Assembly (NCBI RefSeq): GCF_900230185.1
Contig: NZ_OCSR01000001.1
Location: 806,001 to 870,000, forward strand
DNA length: 64,000 nucleotides
Direction: 5' to 3'
Source: Burkholderia sp. OK233
GTDB taxonomy: Bacteria > Pseudomonadota > Gammaproteobacteria > Burkholderiales > Burkholderiaceae
Shown: positions 19,156 to 28,984 of the stretch, in pieces
Position numbering within the stretch: the first letter of the stretch is position 1
Layout of the letters: each line of letters opens with the position of its first letter
Notes under the pieces: generated by a model
Databases searched by the model: none
Told to the model about the DNA's origin: nothing
What the model saw: only the letters and a program-made list of their open reading frames with translations
Program-made: the position numbers and the translations under genes

Positions 19156-19184
19156 ATTCTAACTACGTTACGGCTGTTTGTGAA
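19156..19184 (-). promoter_or_regulatory. Likely promoter for tRNA-Glu/tRNA-Asp
   Basis: On the minus strand, TTCACA (19184-19179) is separated by exactly 17 bases from TAGAAT (19161-19156). Each box matches the sigma-70 consensus at five of six bases. Transcription would start about 80 bases before tRNA-Glu. Confidence 0.6.
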
Positions 19185-19235
19185 GTCTTTTTTGCTACAA
19201 GCTCCAGACTTCGGAACGACTTCACTCTGCTCTGA

Positions 19236-19311
<76 letters not shown>

Positions 19312-19330
19312 CTTGCAGAACAGAAACGAG

Positions 19331-19359
19331 ATTTTAGAGGCCAATTTGCGCTTTGTAAA
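19331..19359 (-). promoter_or_regulatory. Likely promoter of the tRNA cluster
   Basis: On the minus strand, TTTACA (19359-19354) lies 17 bases from TAAAAT (19336-19331). Transcription would begin about 12 bases before tRNA-Ala. Both boxes match consensus at five of six positions. Confidence 0.7.
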
Positions 19360-19373
19360 TACCCTTTGCGCAA

Positions 19374-19406
19374 TTGCATGCGACTTTTTTCGCAAGTCGC
19401 ATGCAA
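19374..19406 (-). terminator. Perfect 13-bp hairpin after gltX
   Basis: TTGCATGCGACTT (19374-19386) is exactly complementary to AAGTCGCATGCAA (19394-19406), with a 7-base loop. It sits between the gltX stop and the tRNA promoter. No T tract follows on the minus strand, so it may be an atypical terminator, an RNA-stability element or a binding site. Confidence 0.45.
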
Positions 19407-19433
19407 ACCCTCTCAATGCAAACGCGAACGCGC

Positions 19434-20843
19434 TTAAGCCAACGCTTTTTCGATACGGCTCACGACAACATCGCGGCCAAACAGCATCAGCACGCTGTCA
19501 ATCGACGGCGTATGCGTGGTACCCGCCACCAGCAGACGAACCGGCATAGCCAGTTGCGGCATCTTCAGCTTGTGTGTGCCAAGCGTTGCCTTCAAGGCTG
19601 CAGCGATCGCTTCCTTGGTCCACTCCACCGTTTTGAGCGTTGCAGCCAGATCGGCAAGCGCCGGACGCACGACATCCGTGACGTGCTGCGCCAGTGCCTC
19701 GGCTTCAGGCGCCGGCGTGCGATAGAACATCGCCGCGTTCTCGGCGATTTCCTTCACCGTCGACGCACGGTCCTTCAGCAAGCCCACCACCGACGTCAGA
19801 TCGGCGCCGTGCGCAATGGCGGCTTCGTCGATACCCAACCCGGCGAAGAAAGGCTTTGCGAGCTCTGCAAGGCGCGCGTTGTCCGCTTCCTTGATGTAGT
19901 GGGCGTTGAGCCAGTTCAGCTTGTCGTGGTCGTACTGAGCCGGCGACTTGCCGAGATGCTCCAGATCGAACCATTCGACGAACTGATCACGTGTAAAGAT
20001 CTCCGCGTCGCCATGCGACCAGCCCAGACGCGCCAGATAGTTGACCACTGCTTCCGGCAGAAAGCCGGCGTCGCGATAGCCCATCACGCTCATCGCGCCG
20101 TGACGCTTGCTCATCTTCTCGCCCTGCTCGTTCAGCACGGTCGGCAAGTGCGCGTAGACCGGCGGCTCGGCGCCGAGCGCACGCAGAATGTTGATCTGAC
20201 GCGGCGTGTTGTTCACGTGATCGTCGCCGCGAATCACATGCGTGATGCGCATGTCCAGATCGTCCACCACCACGCAGAAGTTGTAGGTGGGCGTGCCGTC
20301 CGGGCGCGCTATCACGAGGTCGTCGAGTTCTTCATTCGAGATCTCGATGCGGCCTTTCACGGCGTCGTCCCATGCGACTACACCAGAGAGCGGATTGCGA
20401 AAGCGCAGCACGGGCTGCACGCCAGTTGGCGGCTCCGGCAAGACCTTGCCGGGTTCCGGACGCCACGTGCCGTCATAGCGCGGCTTTTCGCCGGCCTCAC
20501 GTTGACGTTCGCGCAGTGCGTCCAACTCTTCCGTCGACATGTAGCACGGGTACACGAGCCCCGCGTCCTGCATCTGCTTGAGCACTTCGCGATAACGGTC
20601 CATGCGCTGCATCTGGTAGAACGGGCCTTCGTCGATATCGAGGGCGAGCCATTCCATACCTTCGAGAATCGCGTCGACCGCTTCCGTACTGGAACGCTCG
20701 ACGTCGGTGTCCTCGATCCGCAGCACGAAGGTCCCTTTCATCTTGCGCGCGAACGCCCACGGGTAAAGCGCGGAGCGAATGTTGCCGAGGTGGATGAAGC
20801 CGGTGGGACTCGGTGCGAAACGGGTACGGACGGAGGTGGTCAT
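19434..20843 (-). CDS. gltX: Glutamyl-tRNA synthetase
   Basis: Charges tRNA-Glu (class I synthetase, cytoplasm). The 469-residue length is standard for bacterial GluRS. The HIGH motif appears as HLGN at residues 18-21 within [14 protein letters not shown], the KMSKS motif as KMSKRHG, and the [11 protein letters not shown] stretch is a discriminating-GluRS hallmark. Immediately downstream on the same strand is a tRNA cluster containing two tRNA-Glu genes. A TATAAT box at 20977-20972 may be its -10. Confidence 0.97.
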   Translation of the reverse strand: MTTSVRTRFAPSPTGFIHLGNIRSALYPWAFARKMKGTFVLRIEDTDVERSSTEAVDAILEGMEWLALDIDEGPFYQMQRMDRYREVLKQMQDAGLVYPCYMSTEELDALRERQREAGEKPRYDGTWRPEPGKVLPEPPTGVQPVLRFRNPLSGVVAWDDAVKGRIEISNEELDDLVIARPDGTPTYNFCVVVDDLDMRITHVIRGDDHVNNTPRQINILRALGAEPPVYAHLPTVLNEQGEKMSKRHGAMSVMGYRDAGFLPEAVVNYLARLGWSHGDAEIFTRDQFVEWFDLEHLGKSPAQYDHDKLNWLNAHYIKEADNARLAELAKPFFAGLGIDEAAIAHGADLTSVVGLLKDRASTVKEIAENAAMFYRTPAPEAEALAQHVTDVVRPALADLAATLKTVEWTKEAIAAALKATLGTHKLKMPQLAMPVRLLVAGTTHTPSIDSVLMLFGRDVVVSRIEKALA

Positions 20844-20971
20844 TAGCGGTTACTCGGAAGACAGGCGCCGGCGCCGTGGCGAACATTGCCAGTGAAGCGC
20901 GGCAGCGGACCGCGTCCATGCAGCAGAAAGCTGCCTTGCACAGACACGAAGGAAATAAATGCGAGAGCCGA

Positions 20972-20977
20972 ATTATA
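20972..20977 (-). promoter_or_regulatory. Possible -10 box of gltX
   Basis: A perfect TATAAT reads on the minus strand about 130 bases before the gltX start. The -35 region is poor (GC-rich), so this is tentative. Confidence 0.35.
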
Positions 20978-21258
20978 CCTTCCGAACACGGGGTGCCTGC
21001 CCTCGTCCGAATGGCCATTGGCAGCGCACAAGACGCGCGAGAAGCGCGCCGCGGGAGGCCTGAGCATTTCCTCTGCAACGTTTCATTACCGGACCGACGC
21101 GTGCCCGGAGCTTTGATTTATGATGTGCGCGCGCTGCGGGTGGGGATAGAACCACAGCGCATGGAATCGCCAACGGCAATTCCGTCCGTTTGACTATCCG
21201 CCTGATCGCGACACCGGTTGCGCCGACCGCGCCGCCTCTGCCGTTGCTGGAGAACCCG

Positions 21259-22209
21259 TTGAAACCGTCATCCCCTCGCCTTGCCCGTCGCAACTTCTCG
21301 TTGGCGGCCGCCTCCGCGGTGCTCGCTGCCTGCACCACGACCGGCGGCAGCAAGACCGATAGCACGCCGGTCGCCACCACGCCCACCGCCAACCCGCCAC
21401 CGCTCGACAAACCGCTGCGGCCGATCCGCGTCGGGCTCGCGCTAGGCGGCGGCGCCGCGCGCGGCTTCGCGCACATCGGCGTGATCAAGGCACTCGAGGC
21501 GCGCAATATCCAGGTCGACCTCGTGGCCGGCACCAGCGCGGGTTCGGTGGTCGGTGCGCTATACGCCTCGGGGATGAACGGCTTTGCGCTGAACAAGCTC
21601 GCGCTGACCATGGACGAAGCGTCGATCAGCGACTGGGCGATGCCGTTTCGCACGCGCGGCTTTCTGCAAGGCGTCGCGCTGCAGAACTACTTGAATACAA
21701 CGCTCAACAACCGTCCGATCGAGAAGATGGTCAAGCCGCTCGGCGTGGTCGCCACCGACCTGAAAACCGGCCAGCCGATCCTGTTCCAGCGCGGCAACAC
21801 CGGCATTGCGGTGCGCGCGTCATGCAGCGTGCCGTCGATTTTCGAGCCGGTGAAGATCGGTGGACACGAGTATGTGGACGGCGGCCTGGTAAGTCCGGTG
21901 CCCGCCTCATTCGCGCGCAAGATGGGCGCGGATTTTGTGATTGCCGTGGACATCTCGCAGCGCCCGGAAAGCGGCCTCACAGCAAGCTCGTACGACGTGC
22001 TGATGCAGACTTTCACGATCATGGGCCAGACGATCAAGACTTATGAGCTCGACAAGTACGCCGACATCGTGATCCGGCCGAATCTGGCCGCGATGAGCGG
22101 CAGCGATTTCTCGCAGCGCAACGCAGCGATCCTGGCCGGCGAGGAAGCCGTGGCGAAGATGATGCCCGAGTTGCAACGCAAGATGGCCGCAAGCCGCGCC
22201 GCAGTGTAA
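21259..22209 (+). CDS. Patatin-like phospholipase lipoprotein
   Basis: A 316-residue patatin-family acyl hydrolase of the RssA/YchK-like type. It has the oxyanion loop LALGGGAARGFAHIGVIKAL, the nucleophile elbow GTSAGS (Ser about 93) and the dyad motif DGGLVSPVP (Asp about 207). The N-terminus ARRNFSLAAASAVLAAC is a signal peptide ending in a lipobox; its twin arginine suggests possible Tat export. I chose the TTG at 21259 because GGAG lies 6 bases before it and the signal peptide then has normal length. A TTG at 21190 would add 23 Pro-rich residues. Its lipid substrate is unknown. The 415 bases between gltX and this start hold divergent promoters only. Confidence 0.88.
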   Translation: MKPSSPRLARRNFSLAAASAVLAACTTTGGSKTDSTPVATTPTANPPPLDKPLRPIRVGLALGGGAARGFAHIGVIKALEARNIQVDLVAGTSAGSVVGALYASGMNGFALNKLALTMDEASISDWAMPFRTRGFLQGVALQNYLNTTLNNRPIEKMVKPLGVVATDLKTGQPILFQRGNTGIAVRASCSVPSIFEPVKIGGHEYVDGGLVSPVPASFARKMGADFVIAVDISQRPESGLTASSYDVLMQTFTIMGQTIKTYELDKYADIVIRPNLAAMSGSDFSQRNAAILAGEEAVAKMMPELQRKMAASRAAV

Positions 22210-22332
22210 CCCGGCAGGACAGCGCCGGTCATACCGGCCGGCGCTCTGCGGCTGTCACCATTCCCAAAGCGCCGACACGGCCGGGGAGACAGCGCGGAAG
22301 ATTCGCCAACACGTAGCCGGGCGCCCAAACGC

Positions 22333-22365
22333 AAAAAGCCTGCTTCAACCGAAGCAGGCTTTTTT
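22333..22365. terminator. Bidirectional terminator between the patatin and NlpC/P60 genes
   Basis: A perfect 11-bp stem (AAGCCTGCTTC with GAAGCAGGCTT) and an AACC loop have an A run before and a T run after, so it can end transcription in both directions. It lies between two convergent genes. Confidence 0.92.
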
Positions 22366-22399
22366 GTCGCACCCCGACCGAGGGTGCGAGCTGAATCAG

Positions 22400-23065
22400 T
22401 TACTGATTACCACCGATCGACGCATTCACGCGCTTGCGCAGATCTTCACCTTCCTGATAGGAGGTCTCGATCCGGCGTGCACCCGTAAAGCGCTTTTCCC
22501 AATAACCGCTATCCATATCGTCGACGCGGATCGTGCTGCCCGTGGAAGGCGAATGCACGAACTTGTTGTCGCCGATGTAGATGCCGACGTGCGAGAACGT
22601 GCGGCGCATCGTATTGAAGAACACCAGATCGCCCGGCTTCAGGTCGCTGACGCGAACCTTTTCGCCGACGCGGCTCATTTCCTCGGCACGGCGCGGCAGC
22701 GCCATACCGAGCGTGTCCTGGAACACGTAGCGAACGAAGCCGCTGCAATCGAGCCCCGAATCGGGCGTATTACCACCCCAACGGTAGCGAACGCCGATCA
22801 TGTTCAGCGCGCCGACCACCACGTCGCCCGCTTTGCCGGCCATGCCGGACAGGAACGATTTGGTGCCGCCGTCGCTGTCAGGAGCGGCCGATTGCGAATT
22901 GAGGGGGGACAAAGAATTCGACCCGCTGGGGGTCGAAAATGAGGCATTCTGATTAAAACTGCTTACTTCGTCGGCGAACGCGCCGGGAGCTGCTGCCATC
23001 AAGACGCCAATAAACATCCCGGCGACGACGCGCGTGCAAGCCTGGGTTAGGTTTCTGTGCTGCAT
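22400..23065 (-). CDS. NlpC/P60-family peptidoglycan hydrolase, exported
   Basis: A 221-residue exported C40 peptidase, probably a D,L-endopeptidase cutting murein stem peptides. The signal peptide ends near APGAFADEV (about residue 31). The catalytic set is Cys107 in LDCSGFVRYVF, His159 in SHVGIYIG and His171 in FVHSPSTG. The Ser/Asn-rich segment after the signal is a linker, and there is no SH3 domain. A well-formed promoter lies at 23119-23147. Confidence 0.94.
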   Translation of the reverse strand: MQHRNLTQACTRVVAGMFIGVLMAAAPGAFADEVSSFNQNASFSTPSGSNSLSPLNSQSAAPDSDGGTKSFLSGMAGKAGDVVVGALNMIGVRYRWGGNTPDSGLDCSGFVRYVFQDTLGMALPRRAEEMSRVGEKVRVSDLKPGDLVFFNTMRRTFSHVGIYIGDNKFVHSPSTGSTIRVDDMDSGYWEKRFTGARRIETSYQEGEDLRKRVNASIGGNQ

Positions 23066-23118
23066 TGGTCGGTATTTTTTACCTAAAAATCAGTAGGCTA
23101 CGGAAAAAAGTTTGGTCG

Positions 23119-23147
23119 ATACTAGCCAGTAAGTATTCACGTGTCAA
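23119..23147 (-). promoter_or_regulatory. Promoter of the NlpC/P60 gene
   Basis: On the minus strand a perfect TTGACA (23147-23142) is followed after 17 bases by TAGTAT (23124-23119). This gives a leader of about 45 bases before the ATG. The surrounding 100 bases are AT-rich. Confidence 0.75.
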
Positions 23148-23202
23148 AACAAATAGAAAAATACAATCGAGACACGCACCCAATTGGTGAAAGAGTGCAA
23201 AA

Positions 23203-24837
23203 TCAGTGGTCAAGCGCTGCTTTCAGCAGCTTTCGAGTGTAAGGGTGCGCCGGTGTCGCAAAAATCTGCTCAACGTCCCCGCTTTCGACGATTGATCCAT
23301 TTTGCATGACCGCGACGCGATGCGCCATCGCCCCGATCACGGCCAGATCGTGACTGATGAAAACGAAGCCGAGGTTGTACTTCTGTTGCAACCCGGCAAG
23401 CAATTTCAGCACCTGCTGTTGGATCGACACGTCGAGCGCACTGGTCGGCTCGTCGAGGATCAGGATGCGCGGCTCCAGCACCAGAGCGCGCGCGATCGCA
23501 ATCCGCTGACGCTGGCCGCCGGAAAACTCATGCGGATAGCGGTACAGCACCGTGCGGTCGAGACCGACTTCGCGCAGAACCGACACCACCTTGTCGCGCC
23601 GCGCCTCCTGACTCAGGTTCGGCCGGTGCAGCGCGAGCCCTTCGCCCACGATCCGCTCGATGGTCTGGCGCGGCGACAGCGAACTGAACGGGTCCTGAAA
23701 GACAACTTGCATATTCGAGCGTAAGGCGGTCCGTTCGGCGCCGCGATAGCTGCCGAGCGCCCTGCCCTGAAACTCGATCTTGCCGTGCACCGTGCGTTGC
23801 AGACCGAGCAGGGCCATTGCCAACGTCGATTTGCCCGAACCCGATTCGCCGACGATCCCCAGTGTCTCGCCTTGGCGCACCGACACGTTCGCATCCGCGA
23901 CCGCGCGGAAATGTCCCGAGCGAAACCAGCCGCTCAAGCCTGGCAGCTTCGTTTTGAAATCGACCGAGACATCGCGCGCTTCGAGCAGAACCGGCGAGAT
24001 CGGCAGCACCGGCACCACCGTGCGCTGCGGACGGCTCGCCAGCAGACGTTGCGTGTACGGGTGCTGCGGCGACTCGAACACCTGCTCGACCGACCCGCTT
24101 TCCACGAGTACGCCCTGCTCCATCACCGCGATGCGTTGCGCGAAATGGCGCACCAGATTCAGGTCGTGCGTGATCAGCAGCACAGCCATGCCGCGTTTCT
24201 CGGCTTCGTCGCGTTGCAGTTCCAGTAGCAACTCGACGATCTGCGCGCGGATCGTCACGTCGAGCGCCGTTGTTGGCTCGTCGGCCAGCAAAAGACGCGG
24301 GCGGCACGCGAGCGCCATCGCGATCATCGCGCGCTGCCGCTGACCACCCGAGAGCTGATGCGGATAGCTGTTCACACGCTTGCCGGGCTCGGCGATGCCC
24401 GTGCGCCCCAGCAGCGCCACCGCGCGCTTGCGCGCTTCGTTCGCCGTGACGCCGTCGTGCACGACGATCGTCTCCGCAATCTGGTCACCGACCGTATAGA
24501 GCGGATTGAGAGCCGTCATCGGCTCCTGGAAGATCATCGCGATGTCCGAGCCGCGCATGCCGCGCATCTCGCGCTCGCTTTTCGCAAGTAGGTCCTGGCC
24601 ATCGAAACGGATCGACCCGCTCACCTGCGCGTCGCTCAATAGACGCAGGATCGACAGTGCGGTCACGCTCTTGCCCGAACCCGATTCGCCGACCAGCGCG
24701 ACCCGCTCGCCGCGTTGGATGGCGAGCGTCACGTCGTTCACTGCGACCGTGTCGCCGAAGGTCACATGCAGATGGTCGAGTTCCAGCAGCGGCGGCGTCA
24801 TAGCCTGTTTTGCGTCGTTCTCCACCGTGGCGCTCAC
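23203..24837 (-). CDS. yejF: Peptide ABC transporter, fused dual ATP-binding protein
   Basis: ATPase subunit of the YejABEF importer (oligopeptides and microcin C-like peptides). The 544 residues hold two ABC domains in one chain, each with Walker A GESGSGKS, a signature (LSGGQRQR, then FSGGQRQR) and Walker B DEPT. Both domains end with the HPYT-type oligopeptide-transporter C-terminal motif. I chose the GTG at 24837, which overlaps the yejE stop by 4 bases (GTGA). An ATG at 24801, giving MTPPLLELDHLHV, is the alternative. It is the last gene of the operon. Confidence 0.92.
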   Translation of the reverse strand: MSATVENDAKQAMTPPLLELDHLHVTFGDTVAVNDVTLAIQRGERVALVGESGSGKSVTALSILRLLSDAQVSGSIRFDGQDLLAKSEREMRGMRGSDIAMIFQEPMTALNPLYTVGDQIAETIVVHDGVTANEARKRAVALLGRTGIAEPGKRVNSYPHQLSGGQRQRAMIAMALACRPRLLLADEPTTALDVTIRAQIVELLLELQRDEAEKRGMAVLLITHDLNLVRHFAQRIAVMEQGVLVESGSVEQVFESPQHPYTQRLLASRPQRTVVPVLPISPVLLEARDVSVDFKTKLPGLSGWFRSGHFRAVADANVSVRQGETLGIVGESGSGKSTLAMALLGLQRTVHGKIEFQGRALGSYRGAERTALRSNMQVVFQDPFSSLSPRQTIERIVGEGLALHRPNLSQEARRDKVVSVLREVGLDRTVLYRYPHEFSGGQRQRIAIARALVLEPRILILDEPTSALDVSIQQQVLKLLAGLQQKYNLGFVFISHDLAVIGAMAHRVAVMQNGSIVESGDVEQIFATPAHPYTRKLLKAALDH

Positions 24838-25940
24838 TGATTGCCTCCTGCGCGCATGGCATCGGAAATGCGAGTGTCCAGCGCGTTGCGCAGCGCGTCG
24901 CCCATGAAGGTCAGCAGCAACAGCATCGCGACCAGCACGCCGAACGTGGACAGCGAGATCCACCATGCGTCGAGATTTGCTTTGCCTTGCGCAAGCAGTT
25001 CGCCCAGGCTCGGAGTCGGCGACGGCACGCCGAGGCCAAGAAAGTCGAGGCTGGTAAGCGCGAGAATCGCGCCGCTCATGCGGAACGGCAGAAACGTGAT
25101 CACCGGCGTCAAACTGTTGGGCAATACGTGCCGCCACATGATCTGCCAGTTCGAGAGCCCCATCGCCCGCGCGGCGCGCACATAGTCCTGGTGTCGGTTG
25201 CGCAGAAACTCCGCGCGTACGTAATCGGACAAGCCGATCCAGCCGAACAACGACAGCAGCACGATCAGCAGAATGAACCCCGGCTCGAAGATTGACGAGA
25301 AAATGATCAACAGGTAAAGCTCCGGCATGGCACTCCAGATTTCGATCAGACGCTGTCCGATGATATCGATACGTCCTCCGAAGTAACCCTGCACGGCGCC
25401 CGCGGCAATCCCGAGTACGGTGCCGATCAAGGTCAGCACCAGCGCGAATTCCACGGACACGCGAAATCCGTACAGAAGACGCGCGAAGAGATCGCGACCA
25501 CGGTCGTCCGTGCCGAACCAGTTATCGCGCGACGGCGGCGCCGGGTTCGGTGCCTTCGAGAAGTAATTCAGCGTGTCGTAGTAGTACCGGTTCGGCGGAT
25601 ACACGGCGAAGTTGCCCGGCGTGTCGAAACGATGCTTGATATACGGATCGAGATAATCGGCGGGCGTTGGGAAGTCGCCGCCGAAAGTGGTCTCCGCATA
25701 GGTTTTGAACATCGGAAAATACACCTGCCCTTCGTAACGCACTACGAGCGGCTTGTCGTTCGACCACAGCGGCCCGGCGAGACTCGCTGCAAAAGCCACG
25801 ACGAAGATGATCAGACTCCAGTAGCCAAGACGCTGCTGGCGAAAACGCCGCCAGACGCGGCGCGCGGGCGTGGGTGACACGAACGCGCGAACCGGTTCGG
25901 TGCGCGCCGCCGCATCGGCTGAAAGACGGGCTCGATTCAT
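24834..25940 (-). CDS. yejE: Peptide ABC transporter permease YejE
   Basis: Inner-membrane permease of the OppC type, 368 residues. An N-terminal membrane segment (SLIIFVVAFAASLAGPLW) is followed by a long periplasmic loop with the WFGTDDRGRDLFARLLYG motif. The permease core has the EAA-like loop EFLRNRHQDYVRAARAMGLS. The start at 25940 overlaps the yejB stop by one base (TGATG), suggesting coupled translation. Confidence 0.93.
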   Translation of the reverse strand: MNRARLSADAAARTEPVRAFVSPTPARRVWRRFRQQRLGYWSLIIFVVAFAASLAGPLWSNDKPLVVRYEGQVYFPMFKTYAETTFGGDFPTPADYLDPYIKHRFDTPGNFAVYPPNRYYYDTLNYFSKAPNPAPPSRDNWFGTDDRGRDLFARLLYGFRVSVEFALVLTLIGTVLGIAAGAVQGYFGGRIDIIGQRLIEIWSAMPELYLLIIFSSIFEPGFILLIVLLSLFGWIGLSDYVRAEFLRNRHQDYVRAARAMGLSNWQIMWRHVLPNSLTPVITFLPFRMSGAILALTSLDFLGLGVPSPTPSLGELLAQGKANLDAWWISLSTFGVLVAMLLLLTFMGDALRNALDTRISDAMRAGGNQ

Positions 25941-26977
25941 CAGCGCTCCAGTTGTTCGAATTGGATGCGGGGATCGACCCACACATAGCAGAGGTCGGAA
26001 ATCAGCTTGGTCGCAAGTCCGATCAGCGTGAACAGATACAGTGTGCCGAGCACGACCGGATAGTCCCGCCGCACCACCGATTCGTACGACAGCAAGCCAA
26101 GTCCGTCGAGCGAAAACAGTGTCTCGATCAGCAGACTGCCGGTGAAAAACGCACCGATGAACGCCGCCGGGAAGCCGACGATCAACGGAAGCAACGCGTT
26201 ACGAAACACATGCTTCCACAGCACGCGTTTTTCCGACAAACCTTTGGCGCGCGCAGTCAGCACGTATTGCTTGCGGATCTCGTCGAGGAAGGCGTTTTTC
26301 GTCAGCATCGTGACGACGGCGAAACTGCCCACCACCGAGGCCGTGATCGGCAACGTGATATGCCACAGGTAGTCGACGATCTTGCCGCCAAAACTCAATT
26401 GCACCCAGTTGTCCGAGGTGAGATTGCGCAGCGGGAACAACTGCAGGAAGCTGCCGCCACCGAACAGCACCAGCAACAGCACGCCCAACACAAAGCCCGG
26501 AATCGCATAGCCGACCAGCACGACGAGGCTCGTCGCGATATCGAAGCGCGAACCGTTGCGCACCGCTTTGGCTATGCCCAACGGCACCGATATCAGATAC
26601 GTCAGAAAGAACGTCCATAAGCCGATGCTGATTGACACCGGCAACTTCGAAACGATCAGCGACCACACGCTCTGGTGGCGGAAATAGCTCTGACCAAGGT
26701 CGAACGTCGAAAAGCGTTTGAGCATCAGGCCATAGCGTTCAAGCGGCGGTTTGTCGAAGCCATACAGCACTTTCAGTTGTGCGATCTGCTGCGCGTCGAC
26801 ACCAGTATGCGTGCGCAGGCCGAACGGCGCGCCATTTTCTGCGCCTTTGCGCAGCTCGTGCTGCATCTGCTCGACCGGGCCGCCCGGAACAAACTGGATC
26901 ACGACGAAGGTCAGCGTCAGCACGCCGAGCAAGGTCGGGATCATCAACAGCAGGCGTTTGAGGATGTAGCTCCACAT
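25940..26977 (-). CDS. yejB: Peptide ABC transporter permease YejB
   Basis: OppB-type permease, 345 residues. It starts with the usual YILKRLLLMIPTLLGVLTLTF first membrane segment. The loop GGPVEQMQHELRKGAENGAP is longer than in OppB and typical of YejB. The EAA-like loop is YVLTARAKGLSEKRVLWKHVF. It lies 42 bases after yejA and overlaps yejE by one base. Confidence 0.93.
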   Translation of the reverse strand: MWSYILKRLLLMIPTLLGVLTLTFVVIQFVPGGPVEQMQHELRKGAENGAPFGLRTHTGVDAQQIAQLKVLYGFDKPPLERYGLMLKRFSTFDLGQSYFRHQSVWSLIVSKLPVSISIGLWTFFLTYLISVPLGIAKAVRNGSRFDIATSLVVLVGYAIPGFVLGVLLLVLFGGGSFLQLFPLRNLTSDNWVQLSFGGKIVDYLWHITLPITASVVGSFAVVTMLTKNAFLDEIRKQYVLTARAKGLSEKRVLWKHVFRNALLPLIVGFPAAFIGAFFTGSLLIETLFSLDGLGLLSYESVVRRDYPVVLGTLYLFTLIGLATKLISDLCYVWVDPRIQFEQLER

Positions 26978-27019
26978 GGCGTCGTTTCCGGTGCGAAGGC
27001 GGTGAATGAATGGACGCGT

Positions 27020-28984
27020 TCAGTGCGACTGTGCTTGCGGCGATTGCGGCATTTGCGGCTGTGCATACCACCACATCGACGTAATCCAGCCTTCCGCACC
27101 ATAGTACAGAGGCAGCGTCTTCGGCCAGGCGAGGCCGCGCTTGAACGCCACCCGGTGCGAAGCGCTGTACCACTGCGGAATCACATAGTAGCCATGCATC
27201 AGCACGCGGTCGAGCGCGTGCGTCGCGTCGATCAGCTGCTCGCGCGTCTGCGCGTGCACGAGCGCGTTCAGGATCGCGTCGACGGCCGGTGACTTCACCC
27301 CGATCACATTGTCGGAACCGTTGGTGTCCGCAGCCTTGCTACCAAAACGGTCGATCTGCTCCGAACCGGGCACCTGCACATCCGCCATCCGGATCGTGGT
27401 CGTGTCGAAGTCGAATGCGTCGAGCCGCTTCTGATAGACCGCGAAGTCGGATACGCGAAACGTCGCGGTGATGCCGAGCTTCTGCAGATTGCGGATGAGA
27501 GTCGCAACGATCGGCTCAAACTGCGCGGACGAACCGGAATCGTCGAGAATCTCGAACTGGAATGGCTCGCCTTTGGCGTTACGCAATGCGCCGTCGCGAT
27601 AGGTCCATCCGGCTTGCTGCAACAACGCGCGCGCTTGCAGCAGATTGGCGCGCAGCGAGCCCGGTGGATCGGTATCGGGCTGCTTCGGCGGCGGGCCGAA
27701 CACGGCCGGATCAAGCTTGGCGCGCCACGGGTCGAGCAGCGCCAACTCGCCAGGCGTTGGCATACCCTTCGCCTGCAATTCCGTATTGGCGAAAAAGCTG
27801 TCGATGCGCGTGTACTGATTGAAGAACAGTTGCCGGTTCAGCCACTGAAAGTCGAGCGCGAGATCGAGCGCCTTGCGCACGCGCACGTCCTGAAACAATG
27901 GCCGCCGTGTATTGAGCACGAAGCCTTGCATGCCGGTGCCGTTATGTTGCGGAAATTCGCGTTTGATCAGCTCGCCACTGTCGAACTTCTTGCCGACGTC
28001 GCGCCGCACCCAATTGCGCGCGACATACTCGACCAGTGCGTCGTACTCACCCGCCTTGAACGCCTCGAGCCGCGCGGTGTTATCCGAATACAGCTTGTAG
28101 ACGATCCGATCGAAATTGTTCATGCCGACCCGCACCGGCAACGTCGCGCCCCAATAATTCGGATCGCGTCGATAGGCAATCGTGCGACCGTTCTCATACT
28201 GATCGATCAGATAAGGCCCGCTGGCGATCGGCTTCTCGAACGCCAACTGGTCGAACGCGATGCGGCTGCCGTCCGGTTTCATCCCCCACTTGCGCGAGAA
28301 CACCGGCATGCTGCCCACGAGCAGCGGCAACTCGCGATTGCGTTGATGAAACTCGAAGCGGATCGTATGCGGATCAACAACGACTGCTCGTGTGATCTCG
28401 CCAAAAATCGATGCGAATTGCGGCGCGGCCTGCGGGCTCTTCAGCGTGTCGAGTGAAAACTTGACGTCGTCCGCAGTGACCGGATCGCCGTTCGAAAAGC
28501 GCGCGCGCGGGTTGATATGAAAAGTGGTCGACAGACCGTCTGACGCGATCTTGATGTCGTCGGCGAGGAGGCCATAGGCGGAAGCCACTTCGTCGCTGCT
28601 GCCGATGGTCAGGCTCTCGAACATCAGGTCGACGCCCGGTGCGGGGTTACCGCGCAGCGTGAACGGATTGAATTTATCGAAGCTGGTGAGCCGGCTCGGA
28701 TTGGCCAACACCAGGGTGCCACCCTTCGGCGCATCCGGGTTGACGTAGTCGAAGTGCTTGAAATCAGCGGGGTATTTCGGCTCGCCGTATTGCGCGATCG
28801 CATAGACCGCCTGGGCCTCGGGCGCCGCGAGCAAACCGGCAAGGAGAGACACGCCGCACAGCGCAACAGCGCACGCAGAGCGCGAGGAGCGCGGCACAAC
28901 CGGTAGACCGACACGCGATAGCCTGTGAATCACGCTGCACCAAAGTGCACGAGGCGTTTGAACCCATCGCGAGCCAGTTGTCAT
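27020..28984 (-). CDS. yejA: Periplasmic peptide-binding protein YejA
   Basis: Solute-binding protein family 5 member, 654 residues, that delivers peptides to YejBE. The signal peptide ends near APEAQAVYA (about residue 52) after an unusually long basic N-region. The family signature FDYVNPDAPKGGTLVLAN and the late FDTTTIRMADVQVPGSEQ region match YejA rather than OppA. The start at 28984 drops a cysteine-rich extension. It is the first gene of yejABEF; no regulator is adjacent. A possible -10 TAGAAT lies near 29025-29030 on the minus strand. Confidence 0.93.
   Translation of the reverse strand: MTTGSRWVQTPRALWCSVIHRLSRVGLPVVPRSSRSACAVALCGVSLLAGLLAAPEAQAVYAIAQYGEPKYPADFKHFDYVNPDAPKGGTLVLANPSRLTSFDKFNPFTLRGNPAPGVDLMFESLTIGSSDEVASAYGLLADDIKIASDGLSTTFHINPRARFSNGDPVTADDVKFSLDTLKSPQAAPQFASIFGEITRAVVVDPHTIRFEFHQRNRELPLLVGSMPVFSRKWGMKPDGSRIAFDQLAFEKPIASGPYLIDQYENGRTIAYRRDPNYWGATLPVRVGMNNFDRIVYKLYSDNTARLEAFKAGEYDALVEYVARNWVRRDVGKKFDSGELIKREFPQHNGTGMQGFVLNTRRPLFQDVRVRKALDLALDFQWLNRQLFFNQYTRIDSFFANTELQAKGMPTPGELALLDPWRAKLDPAVFGPPPKQPDTDPPGSLRANLLQARALLQQAGWTYRDGALRNAKGEPFQFEILDDSGSSAQFEPIVATLIRNLQKLGITATFRVSDFAVYQKRLDAFDFDTTTIRMADVQVPGSEQIDRFGSKAADTNGSDNVIGVKSPAVDAILNALVHAQTREQLIDATHALDRVLMHGYYVIPQWYSASHRVAFKRGLAWPKTLPLYYGAEGWITSMWWYAQPQMPQSPQAQSH

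Noticed and set aside
19374..20846. A 490-residue plus-strand open frame across gltX
   Set aside because: It is the complement of an intact gltX, with no ribosome site or recognisable domain.
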